Assembly (NCBI GenBank): GCA_938042065.1
Contig: CALISG010000029.1
Coordinates: 1 to 28,007 of the forward strand
DNA from: an uncultured Candidatus Saccharibacteria bacterium
GTDB lineage: Bacteria > Patescibacteriota > Saccharimonadia > Saccharimonadales > Saccharimonadaceae
Reading direction: 5' to 3'
Length of the DNA stretch: 28,007 bases
A program made the position numbers and the translations under genes. The notes under the pieces were generated by a model. It searched no databases, was not told the origin of the DNA, and worked only from the letters and a program-made list of their open reading frames with translations. Numbering within the stretch: the first letter of the stretch is position 1; every line of letters starts with the position of its first letter. Below are positions 1 through 8,239 of this stretch, in pieces.

Positions 1-131
1 GCTCTATTCTCAACTGCTTGTCAAAATACACTTTTGGACAAAACGTCAAACATCTGTCAACAAAAGCTAATATATATATATCACTAATAGAACAAAACAT
101 CAAGGGGTTTTGTCAAAAATATGGTTTATAG
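1..131. other. AT-rich intergenic stretch with weak hairpins
   Basis: No gene is visible here. The stretch holds a TA run near 71-81 and several copies of a TGTCAA/CGTCAA word. An imperfect hairpin lies near 19-42 (TTGTCAAAA against TTTTGGACAA). A second inverted repeat, ACAAAAC at 92-98 pairing with GTTTTGT at 107-113, lies 3' of der on the minus strand. It could be a weak terminator, but the T-tract is poor. It may also be the upstream region of a gene left of the window. Confidence 0.4.
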
Positions 132-1529
132 CTATTTTTCGGCGTTTTTGGCCTGTTTGTAAGCTTTGGTGACGGGCGCCAGGCCGCGGGCGACGCGTTC
201 GCGGTTGGATTTGAGCTGTTTCTCGTCGCGGAAAGATAGTTTGATTGGCGTACCAGTATAATCGAAAACATCGCGAATTTGGCGCTCTAGGTAGCGTTTG
301 TAGCTCCAGTGGACGAATTTCAGGTTGCTGCCGTAGATGACAAACCACGGCGGATTGGTATCGGTTTGTACGATGTAGCGCAGCTTCGGGTGAGTGTTTT
401 TCAGGCCAGCTGGCGGATGCTTTTGAATTGATTGCTGCAGGAGATCGTTAAGCTTACGAGTAGTAGTTTTTTGCTGGCGATGTGCATTGATGCTGAGGGC
501 TAAATCGAACAATTTAGCAACATTCTGGCCGGTGACCGAGCTGGTAAATATTAACGGCGCCCACGGCGTAAAGTCGAATTGCGCCGAAATCTTTGGTGCC
601 AGCGCGTCACGGGTGTAGGCATCTTTGCCGAGAGCGATGTCCCATTTGCTGACGACGATGGCTAGCCCCTTGCCTGCTTCGGCGATAATGCCAGCTAGCT
701 TTTGGTCGAGAGCGGTGCCTAGCTCATTGACATCCATTAGTAAAAAGCAAATATCAGCCTCTTCGATGGCGGCGAGGGTGCGCAAGACGCTGAACTTCTC
801 GATGCCGATCTCTTGCTTGCCTTGGCGGCGGATACCAGCGGTGTCGAGCAGTTCAATCGCTTGCCCGTGGTATTGCAGGCGGACGCGGTTGACGTCGCGG
901 GTGGTGCCGGCGCGGCTGGCAACGATGGCTTGCTGCTTGCCAGCCAGTGTATTAAACAGGCTAGATTTACCGACATTTGGCCGGCCGATAAGGGCGATTT
1001 TGAGAGTTTCGCTGGGCTCGGTTTGCTTTTTAGCGGGAATGTGCTGGCAAATTTCACTAAGAATGTCGGTGATACCAGAGTTGTGTTCGGCAGAGGTGCG
1101 AATGATTGATTTGATGCCGAGGCGCAAGAATTCGCTATCAGGTAGGCTGCCTTTCAGATCGATTTTGTTAGTGATGAGAATGACGGGCTTGCGGCTCTTT
1201 AAGGCGGTTTTGGCGACGCGGCGGTCTTCGTCGCTAGGGTATTTGGTACTGTCGACGACCACGAGAATGACGTCGGCGGCTTCGGCAGCCTCGGTGATTT
1301 GGTCTTGGATGCTGGCTTCGAATTCGTCCTCGGCGGGCTTGAGGCCGGCGGTGTCAACTAGCCAAAATTCACGGCCTTGATATGACGCTTTACCGATGAC
1401 ATTGTCGCGAGTAGTGCCGGCTTCGCGGGCAACAATGGCTTGCTGCGAACGCATGATGCGATTGAATAGCGAACTTTTACCAGCATTGGCGCGGCCGATA
1501 ATAGCGACAGTAGGAAGTTTGGTTGCCAT
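132..1529 (-). CDS. der: Ribosome biogenesis GTPase Der (EngA)
   Basis: Der is a tandem GTPase that helps the 50S ribosomal subunit mature in the cytoplasm. The 465 residues are a normal family length. The first G domain shows GRANAGKSS (12-20), DTAG (59-62) and NKID (121-124). The second shows GRPNVGKSS (182-190), DTAG (229-232) and a G4 box reading SKWD (294-297) where NKWD is usual. A C-terminal KH-like domain follows, with the typical PPWFVIYG and GTPIKLSFR stretches. The ATG at 1529 has no Shine-Dalgarno and lies 10 nt after a TATAAT box, so it may be translated from a leaderless message. It is the last minus-strand gene before the window edge. The identification is secure; only the effect of Ser for Asn in G4 is unclear. 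Confidence 0.97.
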   Translation of the reverse strand: MATKLPTVAIIGRANAGKSSLFNRIMRSQQAIVAREAGTTRDNVIGKASYQGREFWLVDTAGLKPAEDEFEASIQDQITEAAEAADVILVVVDSTKYPSDEDRRVAKTALKSRKPVILITNKIDLKGSLPDSEFLRLGIKSIIRTSAEHNSGITDILSEICQHIPAKKQTEPSETLKIALIGRPNVGKSSLFNTLAGKQQAIVASRAGTTRDVNRVRLQYHGQAIELLDTAGIRRQGKQEIGIEKFSVLRTLAAIEEADICFLLMDVNELGTALDQKLAGIIAEAGKGLAIVVSKWDIALGKDAYTRDALAPKISAQFDFTPWAPLIFTSSVTGQNVAKLFDLALSINAHRQQKTTTRKLNDLLQQSIQKHPPAGLKNTHPKLRYIVQTDTNPPWFVIYGSNLKFVHWSYKRYLERQIRDVFDYTGTPIKLSFRDEKQLKSNRERVARGLAPVTKAYKQAKNAEK

Positions 1530-1539
1530 AATTAACTTA

Positions 1540-1545
1540 ATTATA
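1540..1545 (-). promoter_or_regulatory. Extended -10 box of der, close to the start codon
   Basis: The minus strand reads TGTTATAAT here, a perfect TATAAT with an upstream TGN. Only 10 nt separate it from the ATG, so transcription would begin about 3-5 nt before the start codon. No convincing -35 hexamer is seen. Confidence 0.6.
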
Positions 1546-1589
1546 ACAGAGGTGAGTTGATTTGGCGAGCGCTAGCAGTATAGCAGAAT

Positions 1590-1988
1590 TTACAATAAGC
1601 CGATTGAAATGGCGTTATGCAGTGTCGATAGTAATACTGCCGTCAAGAATAGTCCGCCCGCTACTAGAAATATCCATTCGGCGAAAGCCTTCCACGACGC
1701 GGAGGACTCATCATTATTTTTATGTTTTGAACGCCGCAAATTTCGCCAGCCAATGAAACAGGCTGCGATAATTATTATCTCAAGACCAAGTGCGCAGACG
1801 TCAATGCCGTATTCAGCGTGCGGTCCAAACGAGATTGTTCTCGGTGCGCTGGCTACAGAGTAAAAACTACTATTCTCGTCAAAACATAATGTGCGCTTGT
1901 GCAGTGGGTTGAATAACCAAGATATTGAGTCGTTGGCGTGGTTGGTCAGTTGGTAATGAGGAGTTGGGTCGGGATTTGGCATACACAT
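1590..1988 (-). CDS. Small two-helix membrane protein, unknown function
   Basis: I do not recognise this 132-residue protein. It has a polar, probably external N-terminal half of about 65 residues. A hydrophobic helix follows (around DVCALGLEIIIIAACFIGW), then a basic linker (RNLRRSKHKNN) and a second helix (around FAEWIFLVAGGLFLTAVLL). The basic linker predicts a cytoplasmic loop. A TATAAT on the minus strand at 1996-2001 lies 7 nt before the ATG at 1988 and 13 nt before a second in-frame ATG at 1982, so either may be the start and neither has a Shine-Dalgarno. The opposite-strand open frames are shorter and less protein-like. It sits between der and the pseudouridine synthase gene and is probably transcribed alone. 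Confidence 0.6.
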   Translation of the reverse strand: MCMPNPDPTPHYQLTNHANDSISWLFNPLHKRTLCFDENSSFYSVASAPRTISFGPHAEYGIDVCALGLEIIIIAACFIGWRNLRRSKHKNNDESSASWKAFAEWIFLVAGGLFLTAVLLSTLHNAISIGLL

Positions 1989-2038
1989 AGTATTTATTAT
2001 AATCCAAGATAGGTATATTAAGACAACTTAATTTGAGA

Positions 2039-2749
2039 TTAACTAGCGGAAATACTCTGCCACTCCCCTCGTTTCATGTTGTCAAGCGAATAATTGCCGA
2101 ATTGTACGCGGTGTAGTCGCACGACTGTGTAGCCGAGCGCGGCAAAGGTACGGCGGATTTGGCGGTTGCGGCCTTCGCTCATGATGGCTTGCCAGTTGAG
2201 GCGGCTATCGTCGAGGCGCTCTAGAGCCAGCTGACTGCGACCGTCCTCGAGGTTGACGCCAAAATCGCTAATCATCTGCTGGTGTAGCGGCTCAAGCGGC
2301 CGGTTGAGGCGGACTTTGTAAATTTTAGTCTTGCGAAAACTCGGGTGGGTCATGCGGTGAGCAAAATCGCCGTCGTTGGTCAGCAGAATCAAGCCAGAGC
2401 TATCCTTGTCAAGGCGGCCGACTGGCTTGAGGTGATGTAAATCGCGCGGCAATAATGAATAAATTGTCGGCGCGTGGCCCTGCTGGCACCGCGAGCAAAC
2501 ATAACCGACTGGTTTGTTGAGAGCGATGTAGACCCTCTTGATAGCATGAGAGCTGATGTCGCGGCCCGCGACTTTGACGGTGTCGGTTGGTGATAGACGG
2601 GTGCCAAGCGTCGCTGTCTTACCATTGATAGTGACGGTGTCTGTCGAGATGAGATTGTCGGCTTCGCGCCGCGAGATACCGAGTTGGAGTGCTAAGAATT
2701 TATTGAGGCGAATCGTTTTGGTGCCACTAGCTGATTTTTGGCTTACCAT
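2039..2749 (-). CDS. RsuA/RluB-family rRNA pseudouridine synthase
   Basis: This enzyme should isomerise one uridine in ribosomal RNA to pseudouridine. An N-terminal S4 RNA-binding domain (IRLNKFLALQLGISRREAD) is followed by the synthase core. The core holds the catalytic aspartate in GRLDKDSSGLILLTNDGD, and further on EGRNRQIRR and YTVVRLHR, all usual for the RsuA/RluB/RluE/RluF group. I start it at ATG 2749, 7 nt after the response regulator stop. A longer frame from TTG 2794 would overlap that gene and add a poorly conserved-looking extension. The close spacing suggests cotranscription with the two-component genes. The exact rRNA target cannot be told from the sequence. Confidence 0.9.
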   Translation of the reverse strand: MVSQKSASGTKTIRLNKFLALQLGISRREADNLISTDTVTINGKTATLGTRLSPTDTVKVAGRDISSHAIKRVYIALNKPVGYVCSRCQQGHAPTIYSLLPRDLHHLKPVGRLDKDSSGLILLTNDGDFAHRMTHPSFRKTKIYKVRLNRPLEPLHQQMISDFGVNLEDGRSQLALERLDDSRLNWQAIMSEGRNRQIRRTFAALGYTVVRLHRVQFGNYSLDNMKRGEWQSISAS

Positions 2750-2756
2750 AAGACGA

Positions 2757-4289
2757 TTATTTTGGTTGGCTTGAGGAAATTGCGGTTTCTTCAAACTTTA
2801 ACCCGGCTTCATCGGAAGAGGCTGGTGCTGCTGATGGTGCAGCTGGCTCTGGTGCGCTAGTGTTTGGTGCTGGTATAGCTGGCGGTGTGGCATTAAGTGC
2901 AGGCTGCGCGGAAGGATTATTCAAAGCGCCACTAGCTGATGCGGTCATATTACTGATTGGCGTAGCAACTGCAGCTGGGCCTGGCATTATGTGAGGTATA
3001 GTCGACGCTGGTGCAGTAGGAGTGATTGCTGGTCCTGGCTGCGCTGGTTGAGGGGCGGTTGGAGGTATCGCTGCGGTAGTACTGGCAGACGGTGAAGTCG
3101 GCGCTACTGATGGCGCTGGATTTGTTGCTATAGAAGCTGGCTTGGGTGCAGCTGGCGCTGGAGTCGGCGCGGCCGCAGGGGTTGCTGCTGGTGCGGCCTG
3201 AGGGAACACATTCGTAGGATTGGCCTGTGGTGCCGGGATAGTGTTAAGGTTTTGATAAGTAGCTAGCTCCTCGCTCATGCGAGCAGTGTAATCAATTGGT
3301 TCTTGATCAGTTGGGGTGATTGGCTGGATCACTCGGCCTGACGAACCTGGCCGGTTAGTTGAAAACGGCGCGATTGGCTGTGGCAAAGTGCTAGTTCTCG
3401 GCGCAGTTGCCGCGCTAGCTGGCGGCGGCAAAGTGGCTGCGGGTGCAGCTTGGCTGAGTACTGGATTAGCCGGAGTAGTGACTGGGATGTTAGTGGCGGC
3501 GGCAGGCGCGCTAGCTACTGGAGTTTCGCGCGGTGCGGCAACTAGCGGATTTGGCTGCTGTGCCGATGGAGCCGCGGTAATAGCTGCTGGTGCTGGCCGT
3601 GCTGGTTGAGGGGCGGTTGGAGTTGCCGCTGCGGTAGTACTGGCAGGCACCGTTGTAGCGGTGGCTGCCGCCGTATCGGTCGGCGCTGGGTTAGCCGGTG
3701 TTGGAGCGGCCGAGTTGGTTGCTGGATTAGAACTAGAAGCTGGGCCCCCTGGAGTTTCGGGGTTTGGATTTAGTTCATTCGCTTTAGTATTATCGCTTTC
3801 AGCCTTTTCTGGAGAATTGTTAGCTGGCGCTGGCTCCGTCGACCTAGCACTAGGACCAGGCTCGATAGTAGCTCGTTTTGGCTCGTTGACAAGAGGCGCT
3901 GGCGTGTCGGCCGGTACTGAGGCGTCGCCGAGAACTTCATGGACGGTGCGAACGACGTCCTCGATGCCGACTTGCGATTTGACTAGATAGCGGTCGGCAC
4001 CGAGCGCCATGCCGCGTTGGCGTTGCTCATCGCTTGACAGAGCAGTCATCATAATGACGTGAATACCGCGTGTCTCGGTGGTGCTGCGTAGAATATCCAG
4101 CATGTCGAAGCCACTGATATTCGGCATCATAACATCGCTAATTATTAGGTCGGGTACTTCTTTGATGGCAAACGCCAAGGCTTGTTCGCCGTCGCTGGCA
4201 GATAATATGTCGTAGCCCTCGGCGCGCAGCCGTACACTATAAATCTCGCTGAGGCTTTTGTCGTCTTCTACTAGTAATATTTTTGTCAT
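2757..4289 (-). CDS. Response regulator, receiver domain with long Pro/Ala-rich tail
   Basis: Residues 1-120 form a CheY-like receiver with the acidic pocket E8-D9-D10, the phospho-acceptor D52 in LIISDVMMPN, and the conserved Thr/Lys positions (MMTALSS, RYLVKSQ). From about residue 130 to 510 the protein is almost entirely Pro, Ala, Thr, Ser and Asn, with no DNA-binding or enzymatic domain. It is probably disordered and cytoplasmic. It follows the histidine kinase by 50 nt, so the pair is presumably cognate. An AGGGG Shine-Dalgarno-like run precedes the ATG. The protein may act by protein-protein contact, with the tail as a tether or spacer. The receiver call is firm; the role of the tail is unknown. 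Confidence 0.92.
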   Translation of the reverse strand: MTKILLVEDDKSLSEIYSVRLRAEGYDILSASDGEQALAFAIKEVPDLIISDVMMPNISGFDMLDILRSTTETRGIHVIMMTALSSDEQRQRGMALGADRYLVKSQVGIEDVVRTVHEVLGDASVPADTPAPLVNEPKRATIEPGPSARSTEPAPANNSPEKAESDNTKANELNPNPETPGGPASSSNPATNSAAPTPANPAPTDTAAATATTVPASTTAAATPTAPQPARPAPAAITAAPSAQQPNPLVAAPRETPVASAPAAATNIPVTTPANPVLSQAAPAATLPPPASAATAPRTSTLPQPIAPFSTNRPGSSGRVIQPITPTDQEPIDYTARMSEELATYQNLNTIPAPQANPTNVFPQAAPAATPAAAPTPAPAAPKPASIATNPAPSVAPTSPSASTTAAIPPTAPQPAQPGPAITPTAPASTIPHIMPGPAAVATPISNMTASASGALNNPSAQPALNATPPAIPAPNTSAPEPAAPSAAPASSDEAGLKFEETAISSSQPK

Positions 4290-4339
4290 CTTACCCCTAT
4301 TTTAACGGTTATGGTTTAAAAATGCTATACCCTATAGTT

Positions 4340-6313
4340 TTAATTTCGCCGCGGCGGGACGTTTAATTTGATTTCGTTGCGCAATTGTTCAGCGTATTTG
4401 TCGGGTGCGGCCTCAATATCGCTAAGCGGCGTGTTGGTAAATTGCTTGGTTGTACTGGCCGCGTTTTGGTTTAAATCGTCTGGTTTGGGTGCTGGCGGCG
4501 GCGAATAGTTGAGTAAGCCGGTATCGGTGAAGGTCTGAGTCGGAGCTGTTGGTGTTGGTGCGTCAAGCGGCGTTTGCTCAAACTCGGCAGCCGCTGGCGC
4601 AACCGCTAGAATTTCTGGCGCATTGCTAGCTAGCATGTCTTCGGCTGATAACTTGTCAATGCTGGCGTTATTTTCGGTTTCGCTGTTATCATTTAGAAAA
4701 GTGGCAGCAACATGATCGACTCGCGGAATAGCCAAGAAAAATGTACTGCCGTGCTGATATTCGCTTTCAACCCATAACCGCCCGCCGATAGTCTCGGCTA
4801 GCCGCCGGCACAAGTATAAGCCCAGCCCAGTACCGCCTATCTGGCGGGTGTCGCTGTTATCGACGCGGTAGAACTTCTGGAAGAGGTGGCTGACGTCCTC
4901 GGGCGGGATGCCGATGCCAGTGTCGGCGACACTTATCGTCACCTGGTCGTTGTTGCTAGTTACGTCAACGGTGATACTGCCCGACGGCGTGTACTTGATA
5001 GCATTTTCAATCAAGTTTTGGACGATTTCGCGGAGGTGGTCGTTATCAACATTAGCATATAAAATCGGGTTGATTCGGCGGTTCTGGACCTCCTTGCTAG
5101 AAACATCGCTAGTCGATGGTACGAAGTTGACGCTTAAGCCTTTTTCTTCGGCCTTCGGTGTTAATCCGTCGGCGATATCTTTGATGAAGTCGATGACATT
5201 AACGATTTTTGGGTTGTTGCTGAGGCGATGGTCGTCAGCTTTGCTAATGTCGAGCAAATCTTGAAAAAGCCGGCCCAAGTGCTCGGCTGATTGATGCGCT
5301 TTGGTAATATAACCGCGAGCGCGCGTATCAATGGTGGCGGTCTGCGGGTTAAGCGCTAGGCCGAGGTAACCCTCAATGCTGGCAACTGGCGTACGCATCT
5401 CGTGGCTAGCGGTGCTGATGAATTCGGCGCGCTGGCGCTCGTCGCTGCGCTCGGCGGTGATATCGCGAAAGACGATCACTGCGCCGTCGTTATGCTTGTT
5501 ACTGATTGGCTTAACTGAAATGCTAGCCATAAAATTTTTGTCAGATTGAGTCTTGATTTTGAAGTCGTCAGTTTTGAGCGGGTTGTTGGTGTTGAGGACG
5601 CGAGCAATGATGTCGCCGTTATCGTTGTCTTTGATGGTATTATTGTCCTGGTCCATCAGCCTGATGACTGATTTGTACGACAAGCCGATGGCGTCTTGAT
5701 TACCCCAACCGACTAGCTGCTGAGCTGCTGGATTGATCAAGGTGATGACGCCCTTCGCATCGACGGCTACTACCCCGTCGCCGATAGCGCTGATAACAAT
5801 GTCAGAAGCTTGAGGGCCAGCCACGGTAGCTAAACTCTCGCGGATTGGTTCGCTAGCGCCAATAGATTGGTGTCGGCGCAGCCACAGTAAACTTGCAGCT
5901 AGTAAGGGTGTAAATAGCATCATAGACAATGCTGCTAATGATCCCAAGGGTGTCTGCTCAATAATAAAACGCTCCGCCACCGCAGCCGCAGCGGCGATGA
6001 CAGCCGTCAAGAGACCATAAGTTCCAAGCAATGGTCCGACAGCGATGATTGCCGCAAATAGCGCTAGGTGTGGCGTTCCTTGATTGCTAGAGGCAAAAAC
6101 TAGCAGCCAGCCCGTTGCAGTCAACAAGATATAATTAATTAGCAGCGATTGGTAAAAGTTTCGTTTAACAACAAAATATGATGCCAAAGTAATCACGAAA
6201 GCAATCGCGGCTAACGAGCCTGGTAGCATAGACACGTACAAATGGCTGTCTGGTCCCTTTCCACTACCAATAGACCAAGCAAACAATCCAGCTATAACAG
6301 CGAGGATAAGCAT
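4340..6313 (-). CDS. Membrane histidine kinase with PAS domain
   Basis: This is the sensor kinase paired with the downstream regulator. Residues 1-147 hold five to six membrane helices. A PAS domain follows (about 170-285, ISAIGDGVVAVDAKGVITLINPAAQ). The HisKA motif FISTASHEMRTP has the phospho-accepting His at 304. The HATPase part shows the N box (NLIENAIKYTP, 433-443), the G1 box DTGIGIP (464-470) and GGTGLGLYLCRR (493-504). A tail of about 125 residues is Pro/Ala/Asn-rich, echoing its partner. The layout resembles WalK/VicK-type kinases, but there is no periplasmic sensor loop and no HAMP domain that I can see. The frame stays open upstream of ATG 6313 without any ATG, GTG or TTG, and no Shine-Dalgarno precedes this ATG, so the exact N-terminus is uncertain. 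Confidence 0.93.
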   Translation of the reverse strand: MLILAVIAGLFAWSIGSGKGPDSHLYVSMLPGSLAAIAFVITLASYFVVKRNFYQSLLINYILLTATGWLLVFASSNQGTPHLALFAAIIAVGPLLGTYGLLTAVIAAAAAVAERFIIEQTPLGSLAALSMMLFTPLLAASLLWLRRHQSIGASEPIRESLATVAGPQASDIVISAIGDGVVAVDAKGVITLINPAAQQLVGWGNQDAIGLSYKSVIRLMDQDNNTIKDNDNGDIIARVLNTNNPLKTDDFKIKTQSDKNFMASISVKPISNKHNDGAVIVFRDITAERSDERQRAEFISTASHEMRTPVASIEGYLGLALNPQTATIDTRARGYITKAHQSAEHLGRLFQDLLDISKADDHRLSNNPKIVNVIDFIKDIADGLTPKAEEKGLSVNFVPSTSDVSSKEVQNRRINPILYANVDNDHLREIVQNLIENAIKYTPSGSITVDVTSNNDQVTISVADTGIGIPPEDVSHLFQKFYRVDNSDTRQIGGTGLGLYLCRRLAETIGGRLWVESEYQHGSTFFLAIPRVDHVAATFLNDNSETENNASIDKLSAEDMLASNAPEILAVAPAAAEFEQTPLDAPTPTAPTQTFTDTGLLNYSPPPAPKPDDLNQNAASTTKQFTNTPLSDIEAAPDKYAEQLRNEIKLNVPPRRN

Positions 6314-6395
6314 AATTGCTTCGCTGGCGCGGTGATGCCAAAACCGATCAATATAGTTAGACGTGATGCCCCCTAATTTAGAGTTGCTTATGATT

Positions 6396-6425
6396 AGTAT
6401 ATATCGACAAGCCGTTTTGCTGCAA
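6396..6425 (-). promoter_or_regulatory. Putative sigma70-type promoter of the histidine kinase operon
   Basis: On the minus strand TTGCAG (6420-6425) and TATACT (6396-6401) are 18 nt apart. Transcription would start near 6389, giving a leader of roughly 75 nt before the kinase ATG. It is back to back with the htpX promoter. Confidence 0.5.
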
Positions 6426-6466
6426 CCCTCTGGTACGTTCTTTAAGATAGCTTTAAGGTAATTTGC

Positions 6467-6472
6467 TATAAT
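6467..6472 (+). promoter_or_regulatory. Extended -10 box of htpX
   Basis: TGCTATAAT lies 11 nt before the htpX ATG, with no Shine-Dalgarno between them. The message would have a leader of only about 4-6 nt. Confidence 0.6.
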
Positions 6473-6483
6473 AAGCTGCAGAT

Positions 6484-7326
6484 ATGAAGCAGATTTTCAA
6501 AACTACCCTACTTATGGCAATTCTGACAGGGTTGTTCATGATGGTTGGCTATGTGTTTGGCGGCCAGCAAGGTATGCTGATAGCATTAGGATTAGCGGCG
6601 GTGTCTAACTTTTTCATGTATTTTTTCAGTTCGTCGCTGGTAATCAAGATGCAGGGTGCCCAACCGCTGGGCAATCGTTACCCGCAGGTCGAGTGTATCG
6701 TCCGCGAGTTAACAGCCCAAGCGAATTTGCCGATGCCAAAGCTTTATTACATCGAGACGCCGGTTCCTAATGCCTTCGCGACAGGCCGCTCGCCGCAGCA
6801 TGCTGCCGTAGCGGTGACGACTGGTATCATGGACATTCTGAATGAGGATGAACTGCGGGCGGTTTTGGCGCACGAATTAGGCCATGTCAAACACCGCGAT
6901 ATGCTAATCTCGACTATCGCCGCGACGCTGGCGGGTGCGATTAGTTATCTGGCGCAGCTAGCCTTTCTATTCGGCGGATCGTCGGACGACGATGACGGCG
7001 GTAATATCTTTGCGATGATTGCTTCGTTAATTTTGGCGCCTATCGCTGCGATGTTGATCCAGATGGCAGTATCGCGCAGCCGCGAGTATGCGGCTGATCA
7101 GTATAGCCACAGTATTCTCGGCACTGGCGATGATTTAGCGTCGGCGCTGATGAAGCTAGAAAACTGGAAAGCTAGTGTACCGCCGATTGCACCATCGCCA
7201 AGCCAAGAAGCTTTGGCTCATCTAATGTTTTCGAATATGTTCTCGCTGGGCGGCTTGCAAGCGCTTTTCTCGACTCACCCGTCGACCGAGGCGCGAATTG
7301 CTCGCTTGAAAGAATTAGACAAGTAG
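6484..7326 (+). CDS. htpX: Membrane zinc metalloprotease HtpX
   Basis: HtpX is an M48-family inner-membrane protease that degrades misfolded membrane proteins. The 280 residues match the family length. Two N-terminal helices (about 6-28 and 30-52) precede the zinc site HELGH, with ligands H130 and H134 and catalytic E131. Two more hydrophobic stretches follow (about 143-165 and 175-195). The third zinc ligand E201 lies in SRSREYAADQYS, and the C-terminal STHPSTEARIARL is also typical. The ATG at 6484 immediately follows a TATAAT-like box. The next gene starts 7 nt after the stop, so the two are probably cotranscribed. Only the physiological trigger is unknown. Confidence 0.97.
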   Translation: MKQIFKTTLLMAILTGLFMMVGYVFGGQQGMLIALGLAAVSNFFMYFFSSSLVIKMQGAQPLGNRYPQVECIVRELTAQANLPMPKLYYIETPVPNAFATGRSPQHAAVAVTTGIMDILNEDELRAVLAHELGHVKHRDMLISTIAATLAGAISYLAQLAFLFGGSSDDDDGGNIFAMIASLILAPIAAMLIQMAVSRSREYAADQYSHSILGTGDDLASALMKLENWKASVPPIAPSPSQEALAHLMFSNMFSLGGLQALFSTHPSTEARIARLKELDK

Positions 7327-7332
7327 GCGTTG

Positions 7333-8184
7333 ATGGCAGCTAAACGCAAGTTCCGCGATCAAATCCTGCACAAGATGCTGCATGTTCCCTATCGATTGTG
7401 CGTCCGTTTTAAACGTTTGCGGCGGCCATTCGCGGTAACTTATGTCTTTATCCACGGTCTGGCGGATACTGGTGAGTTGTGGCAACCTTTTATCGAGAAC
7501 GTACCAGCTAACTGCAACTATATCGTAGTTGATTTATTAGGGCACGGTGGCTCTTATTTAGCACGAACTCGGCGAATGTATAGCGCTCGTGAACAAGCCC
7601 GCCACCTGCTGGCTACCTGCTTGACGAATGGTTTGAGCGGTCCGGTAGTGCTGGTCGGACATTCGTTTGGCTCGCTGGTGGCGATCGAGTTCGCTAGTAT
7701 GTATAAGGGTATCGTTAAGCGCTGTATCTTGGTGGCGCCGCCAATTTATCGTGATAGCTCTCAGACAGGCGCGGCGCGATTTCGTCAAGACAATCTACTA
7801 CGCGATATCTATCGCCAAGCGCTAAAAACACCCAAGGCGGTAGTGGCTGGCTACGATTTATACTCTAAGTTGGGGCTGGCTGGCTTCTCAGAAACGCAGC
7901 TGACCCAGGATAATTTTAGCGCCTTTCGCGATACGCTATTGGCGGGTATTATCAGCCAAAACGCTAGCCGCAAATTGGCCGAAACACGCATCGACACCGA
8001 TATTATATATGGCAAACTAGACCCGTTTATCGTCGAAAAGAATCTAAAGCACATTGCCGAAAAGAACCAGCGAGTTACGCTGCATTCGCTAACTACCGCC
8101 ACCCACGCCATCCGCCAGCGTACGCGCAAAGTTATCGTTAGCTGTATGAAAAGGGCTATCAAACCAGAATCTGCTGTGAAATAG
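7333..8184 (+). CDS. Alpha/beta-hydrolase fold protein
   Basis: This is a predicted serine hydrolase of 283 residues whose substrate is unknown. The oxyanion-hole stretch is VFIHGLADTGE (38-48). The nucleophile elbow is VGHSFGS with Ser111. The acid is D230 in YGKLDPF and the His is H258 in TATHAI, so the triad looks complete. There is no signal peptide; the N-terminus is strongly basic, which suggests a cytoplasmic protein resting on membrane or nucleic acid. The track-style start TTG 7330 sits directly before ATG 7333, and I prefer the ATG. It is 7 nt behind htpX and probably cotranscribed with it. Confidence 0.88.
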   Translation: MAAKRKFRDQILHKMLHVPYRLCVRFKRLRRPFAVTYVFIHGLADTGELWQPFIENVPANCNYIVVDLLGHGGSYLARTRRMYSAREQARHLLATCLTNGLSGPVVLVGHSFGSLVAIEFASMYKGIVKRCILVAPPIYRDSSQTGAARFRQDNLLRDIYRQALKTPKAVVAGYDLYSKLGLAGFSETQLTQDNFSAFRDTLLAGIISQNASRKLAETRIDTDIIYGKLDPFIVEKNLKHIAEKNQRVTLHSLTTATHAIRQRTRKVIVSCMKRAIKPESAVK

Positions 8185-8239
8185 CCTATTGCACATTGTT
8201 ACAATAAGCAGCCTGCTGCAGAAAGTAAAGTGTTATTAA

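Noticed and set aside
625..1380. 251-codon plus-strand open frame opposite der
   Set aside because: It is the mirror of der, has no ribosome site and its product is low-quality sequence; der has every expected motif.
3316..3990. Gly/Ala/Val-rich plus-strand frames opposite the response regulator tail
   Set aside because: They are the reverse complement of Pro/Ala codons and carry no independent start signal.
8185..8239. GC-rich repeat (GCAGCCTGCTGC) between the convergent hydrolase and LCP genes as a terminator
   Set aside because: The stem is too short or its loop too small, and there is no T-tract on either strand.
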